From the NCBI RefSeq assembly GCF_000835495.1, contig NW_015622544.1, forward strand, positions 763,704-827,703: 64,000 bases of DNA. Reading direction: 5' to 3'. Of the stretch, positions 1-11,770 are shown piece by piece. The notes below the pieces were generated by a model that was not told the DNA's origin, searched no databases, and was given only the letters and a program-made list of their open reading frames with translations. Within the stretch, counting starts at the first letter, position 1, and the number at the start of each line of letters is the position of its first letter. This stretch comes from Cladophialophora immunda. Taxonomy: Eukaryota > Ascomycota > Eurotiomycetes > Chaetothyriales > Herpotrichiellaceae. A program made the position numbers and the translations under genes.

Positions 1-168
1 ACAATATTCACCGGTAACCCCAGGGCAGGTAGGACTAGAGATCTTCATGGAGCCACCCTTGATCGTCTGGCATGTTGCAATGCAGAAGTCGTCGGCGTCA
101 TGATCGTTACCAGCGCTCACGAAGGCGAAGAGGAAGGCAAGAAATGTCAGCAAGGTCGTTCCCTTCAT
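1..168 (-). CDS. Small secreted cysteine-containing protein (5' end only, runs off the window)
   Basis: The minus strand opens with ATG at 168-166 and stays open for 56 codons to the first base of the window, so only the N-terminus is present. The first ~19 residues (MKGTTLLTFLAFLFAFVSA) form a textbook signal peptide with a hydrophobic core and an A-x-A-like cleavage region. The mature part is acidic at first (NDHDADD) and then has cysteines at C29, C33, C48 and C56. This pattern fits a small secreted cysteine-rich protein or the start of a larger extracellular protein. No family is recognised. Confidence is moderate because the ORF is short and truncated, but the signal peptide argues that it is real. 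Confidence 0.5.
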   Translation of the reverse strand, partial: MKGTTLLTFLAFLFAFVSAGNDHDADDFCIATCQTIKGGSMKISSPTCPGVTGEYC

Positions 169-1328
169 GTCGAACTAGCGGCGAGACAGAGATACGGATG
201 AGTAGTGGTAGCTGAAGCAGTAGTGGTCAGCTCTGATCGCAGGTCGTGTCACAGACCACAACGACTCACCAAGAATGTCAGCCAGTCAGATAGCTGAGAT
301 ATTGTCGACGAGCCAGTAGGTTGTTGAGGAGTTATGACAAACAGCAGTGATTGAAGAAAGAAATTGTTTTGGTATATAAAAGGTCCCAGGTGTAACCCGT
401 GCGTGTAGGCAGCGAAACGAAGTGTCACGACGGGGAGCGTGAATAGACTCGCGCTCACGCGCTCACGGGGTGACGACAAAAGTCACATATAGGAAGTGCA
501 CAAAGCGTCACCGGATGCAGACGTGAATGAAGTCGGTGCCATAATGAGCGTGCGCGCTGCATTTAGGGTATGCCTTTGTCGTCGGGCCACAAGCCGAACA
601 GAGCGCAGATTTAGCGCAGACAAACCATTTGTTATTCGAACCCGTTGTCTTTATCATCTTCCAACAGTAAGCTGCCAGTACTCTCTGACGCGTGGCAACG
701 AGGGTAAGAACTATCACAGTGTTTGCCAGTTATGGAGGTGACAACGATGATGGGTGTGTGGAGATATAAGCACATCCGCTCACACTGGACACGGGCATTC
801 CGCGGGAACTTGCTGGTCGGACCATTCGAACATCTAGAAGTGAGTTTGATGTGCTAAGGATGATGAAGCAGTATGAAAATACAAAACAACCTTGAACGGG
901 AGAAGCAAGAGGACGTTGAGAGGTTGTCGCGGTGGTGGAACAGTACTGTCGGGACGGGAGTCGATGATATACGGCGAGCACGGAAGGGGTTTGTCCGTAG
1001 TTTATCCGAGGTCACGTGGAAGCCCCTATTTCTCTCCTCTCCTTTGGTCTCCATGCTTGTTCAGACGTCCTCCTTCACGCCCATGATGATGATGACAAGT
1101 AAGGGGCGAAGGGGGCCAGAACACTCTCTATCGCACTATACCAAAGATGCAGTAAGAGAAGACTGAAAACACATCGCAAACAATGTGCGTGCCTGGCGAG
1201 CTTCGACATCAGCGGCAGCGCGTTGGCAGATGAGATGACTGGTGAATGGCGTGTCGCACCAATATCAGGTAAACTTGCTGCAAAGGTGTTGCGGTACTCA
1301 CAGGATATGCTTCCTCAACATCTCCCGT
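169..1328. other. Intergenic region, 1.2 kb
   Basis: No supportable gene. It holds the upstream region of the left-edge secreted-protein gene. A TATA-like TATATAAAAGG lies at 373-383, about 200 bp upstream of that start, though its orientation reads better on the plus strand. Short ORFs here lack splice partners and recognisable motifs. Confidence 0.4.
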
Positions 1329-3028
1329 CTACGCTCCAACCTGGGCGTCCCACACACGATGGTCATATTCCAGCCCCATCTTCTCCAGCTGCACGGCAAT
1401 TCTGTTCCTGATCATCCTCACCTCCTCCGAGTCCTCTGCAAATTTGGTCCTCACAAGCGTCAAGTCCACCCAAAATTGCTCCAATCTTGCTCTATCGTTC
1501 TGCGCATTGGCCCCTGACCGTTCAAAATGCCCACCATACATAATCGCCTCCTGCATCTCGATCTCCTCCTTTGACAGGTCCCTCAGCCCGACGGTCGTGT
1601 TGTTCTCCATCTGCCACTGACTCAGCTCATTGACGATTTGTTGATCGGAATAGCTGAGCTGTCGAGGCAGAGGCCAGGGGAGAACTCTCATCTTCATGCG
1701 GTCTCGACGACGGCGATGGTTCAGTGTGCCTTTGCTAGGCCGAGCCTTGCCATGCCCAGGGCTGAGGAGCATTCGATCGATGAAATCTTGATGTCAGATA
1801 TCTGGATCCAAGCGGCAAATGGCTTCTATTTCCCAGCCTTCAATCTCGGTGCTGACTCGCTGAGGCATGATATTGGAGAACTTCAACGGCCGATCGAATG
1901 CATTCAGAAGCACCCGACCATAGTTGTCCAGCTGGGGACGGAATTCTTGAGGAGCCTTCTTGCGGCGGTTGTTGATGGGTGTATACGCCCATTCTCCAAG
2001 TGGATACAACATGAAGAGTATCTCTGGACGACCAATGTGTCTGCCGGCCTGCCAATGGCGGGATGGCGCTCGGCGAATTGTGACATTCTCACCAGCTTGA
2101 AGCCAACTCGCATTGACAGCATAGAGAAAGTGTGTCTCATCAATTCTAAGGTATTTCTCACCATTGACGCTCAAGACGTCAACCGTGGACCGAAGACGCG
2201 TGTATGCGTCGGCTTGCTTGATCCTAATGACTGACGGCAACACTGGGATGGGGCTATTTCGAGGTATTTCTTCCTGCTCCTGATATTCTTCTGCTTGACG
2301 TCGTTCAACCTCTCCTGTTTCTTCAATCTTGGGCACATGATAACGTGGCGGTACAGGAATCATTGCCAAATTGTCATTTTGCTCGGGCGCGCGGACGAGA
2401 GGGCTGTCACCTTCGGGAAAACCTGCGGCGGGAGGAACACCTTGTTTGACGTCGACATCGAGTTCTATACATTCAGTGAGCAAAAAAGACTGTGAAACGT
2501 GCATCGCAGGGGAGCAACTACCTTCATCTGGCAATTTGGTGCGCTCATACGACTCCGGGTGCAGGCCAATTCGCAGATGGACGGCAAGACAATCGCGCAA
2601 ACGCACTTCCTTGATGGGAAAGACTGCCCTGGCATATCCGCTATCGTCAATGACTAGGCTTGGGGCCTGTGGCTCTCGCAGGCAAAGCTTCTTTGACGGT
2701 GGTGCTTGCAAGACTACTCTAGCACGTCCATCCTGGCCGATCTCCAGCCCGGGACTGTCCATCTCTGGGACAAAGAGGTGCGTGATGTTTGCGTTCTCAA
2801 GGATTGGATTTCTGTGTCCTCGTTTCCGGTGGCTAAAAGGAGAAGATTGCAAGGTGGTGCAAAGTCAGGTTTGAAGGCAGCAATCACAACGAGGATGGGC
2901 CACGGATCCGGGTTTTGTCGTGGTACGGTGTCTTTCCCACCGAGGAGACGAGGCAACAAGTCACGTCTTGAGGCGGCCGGGGGTGTCAGGTTCCGTTTGT
3001 GAAGGTCCAGTCTACCTTGCGCATTCAT
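1329..3028 (-). CDS. Uncharacterised fungal protein with frame interrupted by one in-frame TGA
   Basis: A long minus-strand reading frame runs from about 2860 to 1797, meets TGA at 1794-1796, and continues in the same frame for 154 more codons to a stop at 1329. Residues before the stop (GWEIEAICRLDPDI) and after it (HQDFIDRM, then an Arg-rich stretch RRRRDRMKMRVLPW) read as one continuous protein, and I see no plausible intron that removes only the TGA. An ATG at 3028-3026 opens an upstream exon of about 55 codons (MNAQGRLDLHKRN...). It must be spliced into the main frame between roughly 2900 and 2860, where an acceptor (CTTTTAG) is clear but the donor is not. The C-terminal part is charged and helical. 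Function is unknown. The TGA could be readthrough, a recent nonsense mutation or a sequence error. Confidence 0.5.
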
Positions 3029-4189
3029 CGCCGCGGCGACGAGGTGGGTGGCAGGACCCTGGATCACAACAACAACGACAACAACTACAACAACGCCGCC
3101 GGTCCGTCCTCTCTTGAAACGAAATTTGCGTCGATCTGCTTATCAAGCGATTTATATATGAAATAGGACCACTGAGATATCCATTCCCGAGAGACTAACC
3201 CCGTCATCGTCCAGGAGGCGACAACGAACCAAACACTACAATACACCTGGAAGAGTCTCCGCCCAGTGAGTGCCGTCTATGGTCCGAAGTCGGGCCATCA
3301 AAACGACCAAAGCATTCACTGACGACAAGCTATGATTCAGCCCTGCACGGGTGACAAGCTCCGATGAAACAAAGGCCATGGGGGTTTTAATCCCGCTCTT
3401 GTCACAGTAGACATGGAATGGACTGTACATCTTCACTGCTCACATCCTCGTGGAGCCCGTCACGGTCGAAGATCGAGCCGCCTCTACGCAGGCAAAGGAA
3501 CCCAACGGACCACCACTCGGCAGGGGGTCGCGCGAGCACAGCCTGGGGGCCGAACATATACGTACACCGCTTAGATCGTGATCGTTCTAGAATCCCTGGA
3601 CGCGCAGGACAGGGGAGACTGACTGTCTTGTATCAAAGATTCCCGGCACGTCGGGCAAGGAAAGACCCAACTCACAGCGCACGCGCCGCGTCAGTCGGTA
3701 TAAGGAGCTTCGCCCGGTGCGAAGAGCCAGAGGCCGGCTCGCCAGAAGGGTAGGTGGGTGCGGGAAATGCTGGCCGCCACCAGTACAGCAACTGACATTA
3801 ACATATGTGACTTGACGTTACTCATTCTCGCAAAACGGCAGCGAGTTGTCTCGACCAGTGAAAACGGTTCTGAATATGAGTCGATCATTCATGCACAAAG
3901 TCCAACATCGACGAGACATGTGGAGATAATGAATGACCTTCTCGCTTTACACATCATGTGGGAAACGCGGCCAGTCAAAGACGCTGAGCCTTAGACCAGC
4001 TGTGAAGCGGCAAACGGTAAGATTCTAACATAGGACGGCGAATTCAGATGTGCAAGAGCGTGATACTATTGGGAATAACTTTTGTTGGGTGATATCATTC
4101 CAATTCATCCAATCATCTGACAATACATTACGGTTTTATGTTTTAATATACCCATTATACACAGCCGCGGGCCACCATGCGATGCACCA
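3029..4189. other. Intergenic region, 1.2 kb
   Basis: This lies between the upstream end of the 1.3-3.0 kb gene and the 3' end of the sensor-like gene. Several short ORFs (for example on the plus strand at 3418-3753 and 3758-3994) have no recognisable domain, signal peptide or splice structure. I see nothing supportable. Confidence 0.4.
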
Positions 4190-6364
4190 TTAGAAATTGT
4201 GCGAAGGCGGCAGATGGCCTGGCCGGTACGGCACTCTGCCTTCCATGCGTTGATGGAGAGGAACCTCTCGATCCGCACCGCGATAGCCTCCCTGTCCTCC
4301 TTGCGACTGCGCAGGTGCAGGTGTGGTGCCTTGGCCGGGTAACTCGTAGGATTCCTGCGCCGAGGGCGCTGAAGGCGCCGACGGTGCCGAAGGTGCGGAG
4401 GGTTGTCCGGACCAGTAGCCATCTTGGCCCATGTTGGCATGTTGGTAGCTTTGGTGTGACATGGGGTTGGAGACTTGGTCGTCCGGCAGCTGGTAGATGT
4501 TTCTCTGGTCTTCAGGTAGTTCGTTGAGATTACTGGAGTAACCAGCTCCAGCTCCAGCTGGCCCTTGAGGGTATTGGCCGCCCGGCTGAGGTTGATTGTT
4601 ACCTTGCGAGTACTCGCTCTGGTCTGAGACAGACATGTGGGAAGAGCCTTGGTTGGGTGGCGGTGAGCTGGAACCTCGGTATCTGAAAGGTACCACTCCA
4701 GGTGGAAGAAGTCGGTCTGGAGATCGAGGCGGCGGGGAAGGAATGGGAGGAGACGGGAGCTCTGAACGCGTGTCGGAACGGTTCGAGGTGTCACGGTAAC
4801 CCGATGAGATGGCGGCCATTGCTCCCATACCCGCAGCTCCACCCCCTGCGATGCCGAGTCCTGACATGCTGGGCAAGGGTTCATCCGAGTACCGGTCATG
4901 GGAGTAGGAATTCCGTTTCCTCCGCCGCCGCATGAACCAGCTGTACCAGCCGCCGAAGATAGCGGCAGCTAGGACAAGAATACCGACACCAGCTCCGATG
5001 CCGGCTTTGGCACCTGTCGACAAGCCTGAGCTGCTGCCGCCGCCACTGTTGGATGGAAGGAGTGTCGGGGCGCTGCCTGGAGTGCTGGTAAAAGTTGCTG
5101 GTTCCACGAGTGTGGTGGCGGGATTTGTAGCTATCACGATGGACGTGATGGTGGTGTAGCCTGGTTGTCCATTTTGCGTGGTTTGAAGGACTTGAGTGAC
5201 ATATGAGGTTGTGGTCGAATAGGAAACTGAGGTACTGGAGGTGGTTATAACGACTGGTGCTTCGCTCGTGCTTGTGGTGCTTGATTCGGAGGAAGAGCTA
5301 GAGGTGGATGGAGTGCTCGAGGATGTTGAAGGAGGGGTGGTAGAGCTTGAAGTGGTTACAGGCACTGGACTCGAAGTGGTTGTTGAGGAAGTGGTGGTGG
5401 TAGTGGTTGGGGAGGGAGTTGTGGCTGTTGAAGTACGTACGATTAGGGAGGGCTTGCAAAGGCCATATGCTAGTAAACGCGCACGGAACGAAACAAACAA
5501 ACAAACAAACAGGACTCACTAGTGGTAGTGCTTGGAATCGGAGAAGAGGTAGTCGTGGTGCTGGGGGAGGGAGAAGGCGTCGTTGTTGACGACGTTGTTG
5601 GAGGGGGAGAGGACGTGGTGGTAGGGGAAGTGGTAGTAGGAATAGGAGTGGTAGCTATGGTTGAAGGGGAGGTATAAGCGGACGTCGACAAGCTAGAGGA
5701 AGTGGACAACGTGACGGAAGAAGAGGGGAGATCACTTGAGGTGGTAGTAATGCTTGTAGACGATGTAGAGGGGGAAATGCTTGAAGTACTGCTGGTGGTG
5801 GTGATAGTAGACGACGGAGGAGGAGGGGATATACTTGAGGTGCTGCTACTTGTGGAAATGGTGGTTGAAGCAGAACTGGTCGTTGGAGGAGGCAGCGAGG
5901 AAGTAGTGGGAGAGGTTGTGGTGAGAATGGTGGAGGTGGAGGACGGTGTTGTGAAGCTTGTGGTAGCTGCCACGAAGCAAATGTTATAAAAGCAAACTTG
6001 CGAGCGCAATTGATGCAAGGCTGCAGCGGTGGGGAGATGAACAGTGGAAAATGGCACTGGTCAACTTACTGGTGCTGGGGGTGGTATCAGTAGTGGTAGA
6101 TATGGGCGTCGTCGACGTAGAGGTGTCCGTCGTCGTAGAGGTGTCCGTCGTCGTAGAGGTGTCCGTCGTCGTAGAGGTGTCCGTCGTCGTAGAGGTGTCT
6201 GTCGTCGTTGGCGAAGTCGTCGAATCTGTAGTTGAAGGGGTGGTGGTGGTGGTATCGGTGGTAATGGCACTCGCCTCAGAGCTGACCACACTCGTGGCAG
6301 AGCTCAAAACGCTCGACTCTGAGCTTGCGACACTCGATACGGAGCTAGAGACACTGCTCGCCAT
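4190..6364 (-). CDS. Ser/Thr-rich single-pass membrane protein, WSC/Mid2-like wall-stress sensor architecture
   Basis: Three exons join in phase: 6364-6070, 5966-5520 and 5424-4190 (658 aa as modelled). The introns are 103 and 95 bp with GTAAGT and GTGAGT donors and CAG acceptors. The first ~390 residues are almost entirely Ser and Thr with some Pro, typical of a heavily O-mannosylated rod. Then comes one transmembrane segment (about 390-415, AGIGAGVGILVLAAAIFGGW) followed directly by a basic stop-transfer RRRRKR. A ~240-residue cytoplasmic tail is rich in Pro, Gly, Gln and Ser and contains APSAPS repeats. This is the layout of fungal Mid2/Wsc sensors that feed the cell-integrity pathway, but no WSC cysteine domain is visible, so the role is inferred. 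The modelled start (MASSVSSS) lacks a signal peptide. An ATG at 6519-6517 in another frame opens a hydrophobic leader (MLQDLAVPLFLSFFSS), so a missed 5' exon is likely. The tandem coding repeats suggest length variation between strains. Confidence 0.72.
6121..6210 (-). repeat. 18-bp coding minisatellite, five units
   Basis: The unit aggtgtccgtcgtcgtag (plus strand) occurs four times without mismatch at 6121-6192 and once imperfectly at 6193-6210. On the coding strand it encodes TDTSTT-type hexapeptides in the Ser/Thr-rich ectodomain of the sensor-like protein. Unit length is a multiple of three, so copy-number change would keep the frame. Confidence 0.95.
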
Positions 6365-8225
6365 GGCAGCACACGGCGGCGACGGCGCCGCAGGATGTGC
6401 TTTGCGACGACAGTGATCTCGTCCTTCAGCAGGCGGGGCAGCCTGGTGGTAAGGCTAAGGCTGACGAGGCAAGAAGAAAAGAAACTGAGAAAGAGCGGGA
6501 CGGCGAGGTCTTGAAGCATCGACCAAGAACGCCGTCGGGGGAGTGTCTCGCTAGAGGTTGACAGCTAAGACTTTTGCAGACCAAGGGCCGGTTGAGTGTG
6601 AGGTGTATCTGCACAATCATGCCCACCAGCGCATGTAGTTGGTAGCCTTACCAGGGAAAGCGGGGTTCTTTTTTCAGCTCCCACCATGAGATACGAGGCC
6701 ATTGGGGTCGAGGAGGGTGTGATTCCGAGGGCGGAGTGTCTGGAGCTGGGCCTCTGCACGGCTTATGGCCGAAAGTGTTAGCGGCCGAGATGCAGGCAGA
6801 CGGGAACAAGCAAAATTGTCGGCAAGGCGTGGTGGTTCGGAACCAATGGGACAATAACGGGATGGAACGACACCACAGTAGAGGCCGAAAAGGACCAGTC
6901 AAGGCCCATTGAGTTGACCTTGCAAAGAAGGCAGAGGCGAGACACTCGAGGTCGAAGGGTCCCAACACGAGCAGATTAAGCGAGCCATGCGGGCTGTCAA
7001 ACATCTGCTATTGCTCATCATGACGGGACAATACGAGATTCGGTAAGGATGATCGAGGTATGATGGTCTTGATCGGCCAGCTTCAGCCAGCTTCAGCCGA
7101 ATGGAACATTGATGGGAGTCCCATGGACTGGGAAATGGAGGGGGCTGGGGGGGATTGAGGCTCTGAGGTACCGAGAGTGAAACAAGGAAGAATAAGCTTG
7201 CAGATGCAAGGGGAAGAACGGCATGCGGAAGAGGAGGACGAAGGGAAGATCGGCAGAACAAGAGCAGATACAGTAAGCGAGAGGTGGCGGAAGAAGTCGA
7301 GGGCAAGGAAGATGGAGATGGAGTAGTGAGTAAGTGAGTGATGAACAAAGAGAGGTGGAGGAGTGAAAGAGACGCTATTGAGAAGTGAAAAGTGAAAAGA
7401 CGTTCCTGCTGAAGAACCCACCGAGGGCAGTGGGCAGTCACCCGATACCGCCGGGCGGTGGACCAGCGATGGCCACCTGGTAGTTAAAGCTGCCTAAGTA
7501 GGTAGTCATGAGGGGTATCGATAAGCCCAGTGAAGCTGCGTTCCCTGCTCCTCGCATCACCCATCCTTTCCTCCGTACGGAGTACCTGTTCGCCGCCTAT
7601 GCTGCCACGGCTGCCTACCGCTATTGTTACCTACGTGCCAGCAGTGCCTTTGATTGCATGCTCCTCACCCAGCTCGGGTCCATCTGTAGGTATGTACTAC
7701 TGGTATGTAATGCGCACTGCTCCTTCACTTCCACCTCACCTGTCCTTCCATCCCCAGAACTCAATGCAGTCGGCGAGCTCCGTCCACTGGACCACATTGC
7801 CTCGTTGATTGCTTCACGTGGCACCATTGAATCCACACGAGGCTGCTGTCTGCAACGTCATGTTGACTCACAGGCCAATCGTCGAGAAACCCACGCAAAA
7901 TGTGTCCAGTCTCCCAAATGCCAACATATCACACCTACACTCTTTCTTCCCAACCAGTTTGCACCCCAACTTCGCACAACGTTTGCATTCGCATCTGTAG
8001 GTCGGACGGTGCTATATATCGTTCCTTTCTGGGTTTGAAGGCTCCAGCTACTTTTCTTTTTCTCTCGCTCAAGAGTTGCATTCCCCATCGACTCGGAGAC
8101 CGATAGAAACAGCGGTTCAACGCCCACCCTTACTACACCCCTTTCAGACCTTGCTCTTAGTCTTTCGCTGCTCGAGAACTTTCCTCTTGCCCATCTCCAT
8201 CCATTTCGAGTCGGACTGCTCTATA
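6365..8225. other. Divergent intergenic region, 1.9 kb
   Basis: This is shared upstream DNA of the sensor-like gene (minus) and the LOG-family gene (plus). The minus strand between about 7150 and 7430 is pyrimidine-rich (CT tracts), as is common in fungal promoters and 5' leaders. A possible leader exon for the sensor (ATG at 6519-6517) lies at its left end. No other gene is supported. Confidence 0.4.
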
Positions 8226-9039
8226 ATGCCAGCTGCCCAGGGGAACGGTGCGGCGGAACCCGTCGTCTGCGTCTTGTGCGTCGAGAACACAGTCTCCCAA
8301 GTGTGAAATTCCCCAGAAGAATGACTAACCGATTTCTTCAAGCTGTGCTTCCTCTCCAGGAAAAAACCCCGTCCATCTCGAGTCCGCACGAGAGCTGGGC
8401 CAATCTCTCCATGAGGCCGGCTACAAGCTCGTCTACGGCGGAGGGACCATGGGGATCATGGGTGAATTGGCCAAAACACTCGTCACCCTCTCCGGTCCCA
8501 GTTCAGTACACGGCATCATCCCCCGAGCATTGATCCGCTCAGAGAAGGACCCTTCAGTCCGCAGCGAGACAAGTCGCTTTGGACAGGGAAAGGCCGAGCG
8601 GACCATGTCCTCGGAGGAGCTGCAACGGATCGACAGTACCGAGGATCCAGATAAACAGATAGTTCCAGAGTCCGAGTTTGGACGGACCACCATTGTCCCG
8701 GACATGCACACTCGAAAACGTATGATGGCAAATTCAGTGGAAGCTGGGGCGCCCGGCTCCGGGTTTGTGGCGCTGGCTGGAGGGTACGGGACCATGGAGG
8801 AGGTCATGGAGATGGTCACTTGGAACCAGTTGGGCATCCATCAAATTCCCATCATTCTGGTCAACATCAACGGCTATTGGAATGGATTGTTGGATTGGGT
8901 CAAGACGGCAATAAGAGAAGGCTTTGTGGGCGAAGGCGCCGCCAATATCTTGGTTGAGGTGCAGAGCACGGATCAGGTCATCGAGGCGTTACGTGGCTAT
9001 CAGGTCGCTCCTGGGAGATATAAGCTGGACTGGTCATAG
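8226..9039 (+). CDS. LOG-family Rossmann-fold protein (lysine-decarboxylase-like, phosphoribohydrolase family)
   Basis: Two exons, 8226-8275 and 8343-9039, encode 248 aa. The 67-bp intron has a GTGCGT donor, an ACTAAC branch site and a CAAG acceptor, and splicing restores VCVFCASSPGKNPVHLESARELG, the usual LOG N-terminus. The sequence then reads LVYGGGTMGIMGELA, the conserved MHTRKRMM and AGGYGTMEE, the family's PGGxGTxxE nucleotide-binding and catalytic motif with Ala in place of the first Pro. LOG proteins release cytokinin free bases from riboside 5'-monophosphates or act as nucleoside-monophosphate phosphoribohydrolases. Which substrate is used here cannot be told from sequence. Family assignment is secure. 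The gene converges on PRE5 with 138 bp between stop codons. Confidence 0.93.
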
Positions 9040-9177
9040 ATCGGAAAATGGTGCATAGTGAAACTCTTTCAATCCCACCAATCTTGCCTTGCCATTTCCA
9101 TGGGACGGCCTTGCATTGCCTTGTGGCAGCCTGCTACGCCAAACGCCGTGCAATATGCGTACCCATCACTTCTTTTC

Positions 9178-10070
9178 CTATGAATCTGTTTCCATGGCAT
9201 CTGCCCCTTCGGTCGCCGTCGTCTCCACGCTTGCCTCGAGCAAAGGCCCGACGTCTTGTCCATCATAGAGCTTGAAGGCCTCCAGTTTCTTCCTGCCATC
9301 TTTCTCGCCTATGCCGATCACCGCCAAACTGGTGTTGTCCACCGTGAGTTCCTTGTCTTGCGCCAGAGACTCCTTCAATGCCAGCAACGCATGTTTGACC
9401 AACTCCTCACGGCTGCAATCCGCAAACTTATCCAGATGTCTCTCCAGGTACGTCCGAGCCATCTGACTCCTTGCTCCAATCGCACAAGCCAGCATCTCCT
9501 GCGTCATCCCTGACGGAGAGAACTCGAATAGATGGGGTCCCAGCTCATCCACACCTGCAACTAACAGTCCCACGCCGTATGGTCTTTTACCGTAGTGCTG
9601 CGTGTTGGTCTGAGCTCTGTCCCCAATCATATTCACAATGCGCTCGACGGGTATCGGACGGCCGTAGGTCATTTTTGAGGCGAGCGACTGCTGTTTCATG
9701 AAGTTCGAAAGGACGCGGGCGTCCGAGGCGAGACCGGCAAGGGCTACTCCTAGATGATCGTCGACACCGACTATCTTTTTCTGGTAGGAGGAGAGTTCTT
9801 CTGCGTTTCGCTATAGGCATAGTAAGCGGCTGATTCTACGAGGGTAAAGCTGTTTGGGGGTGCAGACCTTAAGGGCAGTGAGGACGACATGTTTCTTGCT
9901 GACAACCCCGACAACTACCGATCCCTGCTTGACGGCCTCTTGAGCATACTCGACTTGGAATATCCGGCCTTGAGGCGAACTGGAAATGAATCAGTATTTG
10001 TGGCACGGAACAAGGTGGTCAATAGGCCTCACAAGGTGACGGAGTCATTGTCGTAGTTGTTTCTGAACAT
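9178..10070 (-). CDS. PRE5: 20S proteasome subunit alpha type-1/alpha6
   Basis: Three exons, 10070-10033, 9979-9868 and 9810-9178, encode 260 aa with introns of 53 and 57 bp. The N-terminus has the proteasome alpha signature ([20 protein letters not shown], then [13 protein letters not shown]). Downstream are [22 protein letters not shown] and [13 protein letters not shown], which match the PSMA1/Pre5 paralogue rather than other alpha subunits. It is a structural subunit of the outer heptameric ring of the 20S core and gates substrate entry. The tail is acidic ([12 protein letters not shown]), as in other fungal alpha subunits. It diverges from VPS55 with 406 bp between starts. Confidence 0.96.
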
Positions 10071-10476
10071 CTTGATTGCGGATTATGTAGATGGAAGAGA
10101 CCGGAGCATGAATAGCGAAGTAGACGCCGAGTTGTGGAAGTTGGTTGTGTTTAGAATAAAATCAATGAGGCCAGGCACTTGCAGACGCGCAAACTCCAGG
10201 TTCTCGCGATCTACTACCAACTGCGGAGGAGCTTCCGGCGCCCAGCCACTGGGACCTGCCAACATCCCTCACAAGACAACCGACCGTTTGATCATCCAAC
10301 TCACTTCTTCATGAAATCCATATAGGACTCTCTCGGCCAGCACTATCCGGCTCACTTTCGCTTCGGACCGCACTTTCTATCCTTCTATCCCTTCGACACC
10401 CGAGTTGCAGCGCTTGCGGTTGCGCAGGCATCAGGAAAACTAGATACAGCCTCTCTACCCAATCTTGCTTCCACCC
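10071..10476. other. Divergent promoter region PRE5 / VPS55
   Basis: This is 406 bp between the two start codons. I looked for a yeast-type proteasome-associated element (GGTGGCAAA) and did not find it. No gene is evident. Confidence 0.4.
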
Positions 10477-10991
10477 ATGATCATGACGGCCGGACTAAAA
10501 ACGATTATTGCGCTCTCCTTTGTATGCCGCATAAGCCAACATGCCTTCTCCCCGAATCGCGCGTGACTGACAAGGTCCCAGGTGCTTGCCATCGGATTCC
10601 TCCTCGTCATCCTCTCCGCGGCGTTGTTCCACAACTTCCTCACCCTCCTCGTTGTCGCAACTTATGTGCTGGCGCCCCTGCCGAACTGGGTGGCAGGAAG
10701 ATGTGCCAATGCAGATGACTTCATCGAGAGCAATTCCGGGGCCTGGATAGATCTGGGCCGCTTCGCTACTGGATTTCTCGTGCTTATGGGCATCGGTACG
10801 TTTTCTTCAATACACGGAGGAGATCGATCAGACACACTGACGAACACCACACGACAGCCCTGCCGGTGCTACTTGCCCATTCTGCCCTTATTCAAGTTCC
10901 GGCCATGGTGATGTCAATTGTGGGCGGGTTGCTGATATACGGCACCATCATCAGCTTCACCCAGTTTTTCAAGGAGGAGCAAGACTTTTAA
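10477..10991 (+). CDS. VPS55: Vacuolar protein sorting protein Vps55 (LEPROT / OB-RGRP family)
   Basis: Three exons, 10477-10521, 10582-10795 and 10858-10991, encode 130 aa. Introns are 60 and 62 bp with GTATGC and GTACGT donors. The protein is almost all membrane: helices at about 7-26 and 28-45, then the hydrophilic loop with NWVAGRCANADDFIES, and two more helices (DLGRFATGFLVLMGIALPVLLAHSALI, VMSIVGGLLIYGTIISFTQFF). Four membrane spans and this loop are the Vps55/LEPROT pattern. In yeast Vps55 acts with Vps68 in late endosome-to-vacuole traffic. The next gene downstream, in the same orientation, is the VPS68 homologue. Start choice: three in-frame Met (M1, M3) allow either, and the first is used. 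Confidence 0.93.
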
Positions 10992-11770
10992 ACCAGCGAA
11001 GCGCGAATGCGGGCTTTTGAGGAACTGGATGCATATGCAAGGCGTCTTGAATCTGGTTGGTCTAACAGATATTGCTCCGCAATGTTGGACGAAAACACAC
11101 GAGGTGGAAGTTGTTCTACTCTACGGATCACGCAAGCGAACTCTGGTATATTTGTATCAATCAGAACTTGGGCTCGACCACATGGCCGTTTCTAATACGA
11201 TTGTCTGGTTTTTCTTTTCTTTTCCTTCAATAAAAGTGGCTTCTACGTTGCCCATGTGTCAATGTGTCAACCGAGAATAGTATTCAGCCCATCAATTGCC
11301 GCGCATGTTTTCACATCGTGACCCTGCAATGTACCACGTATCCTTGCATTTTGCAGGCTTCGGCTCGACTTCAGGCTTACAGCTTGCTCCTATCTTTATT
11401 CATCACTGTTAGCACTTCCAATTATCCTCCAAGCTACAGGAAATCTAGACATCAATCATCACAGCCGGCGCCTATTTATTTGGGTGACTAGACTGACGAG
11501 GCTTGGGCGCAAGGCTGCCGCGAGCTGCCGAAACTTTCCCCGAGTGGTTCGTGGTTCGTGGTTCTCGGCATCCACCCAGCCTGCGAATTACGAACAGCAG
11601 CGGCCTTGCGACGCTCAGATTCCCAGCTTTCCACTGCTGCGTCCGGCTCAGGACGTCTACCCATCGTGTACTCGCGAACAACAAACGTCTATCAGCAGGA
11701 TACACGAGTCCACATCCTTGCACCGTTCCTATCTGTCCGTTTCCGTTCGCAGACTTACTCTCCTTGTACG
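10992..11770. other. Intergenic region between VPS55 and VPS68
   Basis: This 779 bp holds the VPS55 3' end and the VPS68 promoter. Short ORFs have no domain support. The region just before VPS68 is pyrimidine-rich (11690-11770). Confidence 0.4.

Noticed and set aside
3418..3994. Plus-strand ORFs of 111 and 78 codons upstream of the sensor-like gene's 3' end
   Set aside because: Arg-rich random-looking translation without family features; no supporting splice signals.
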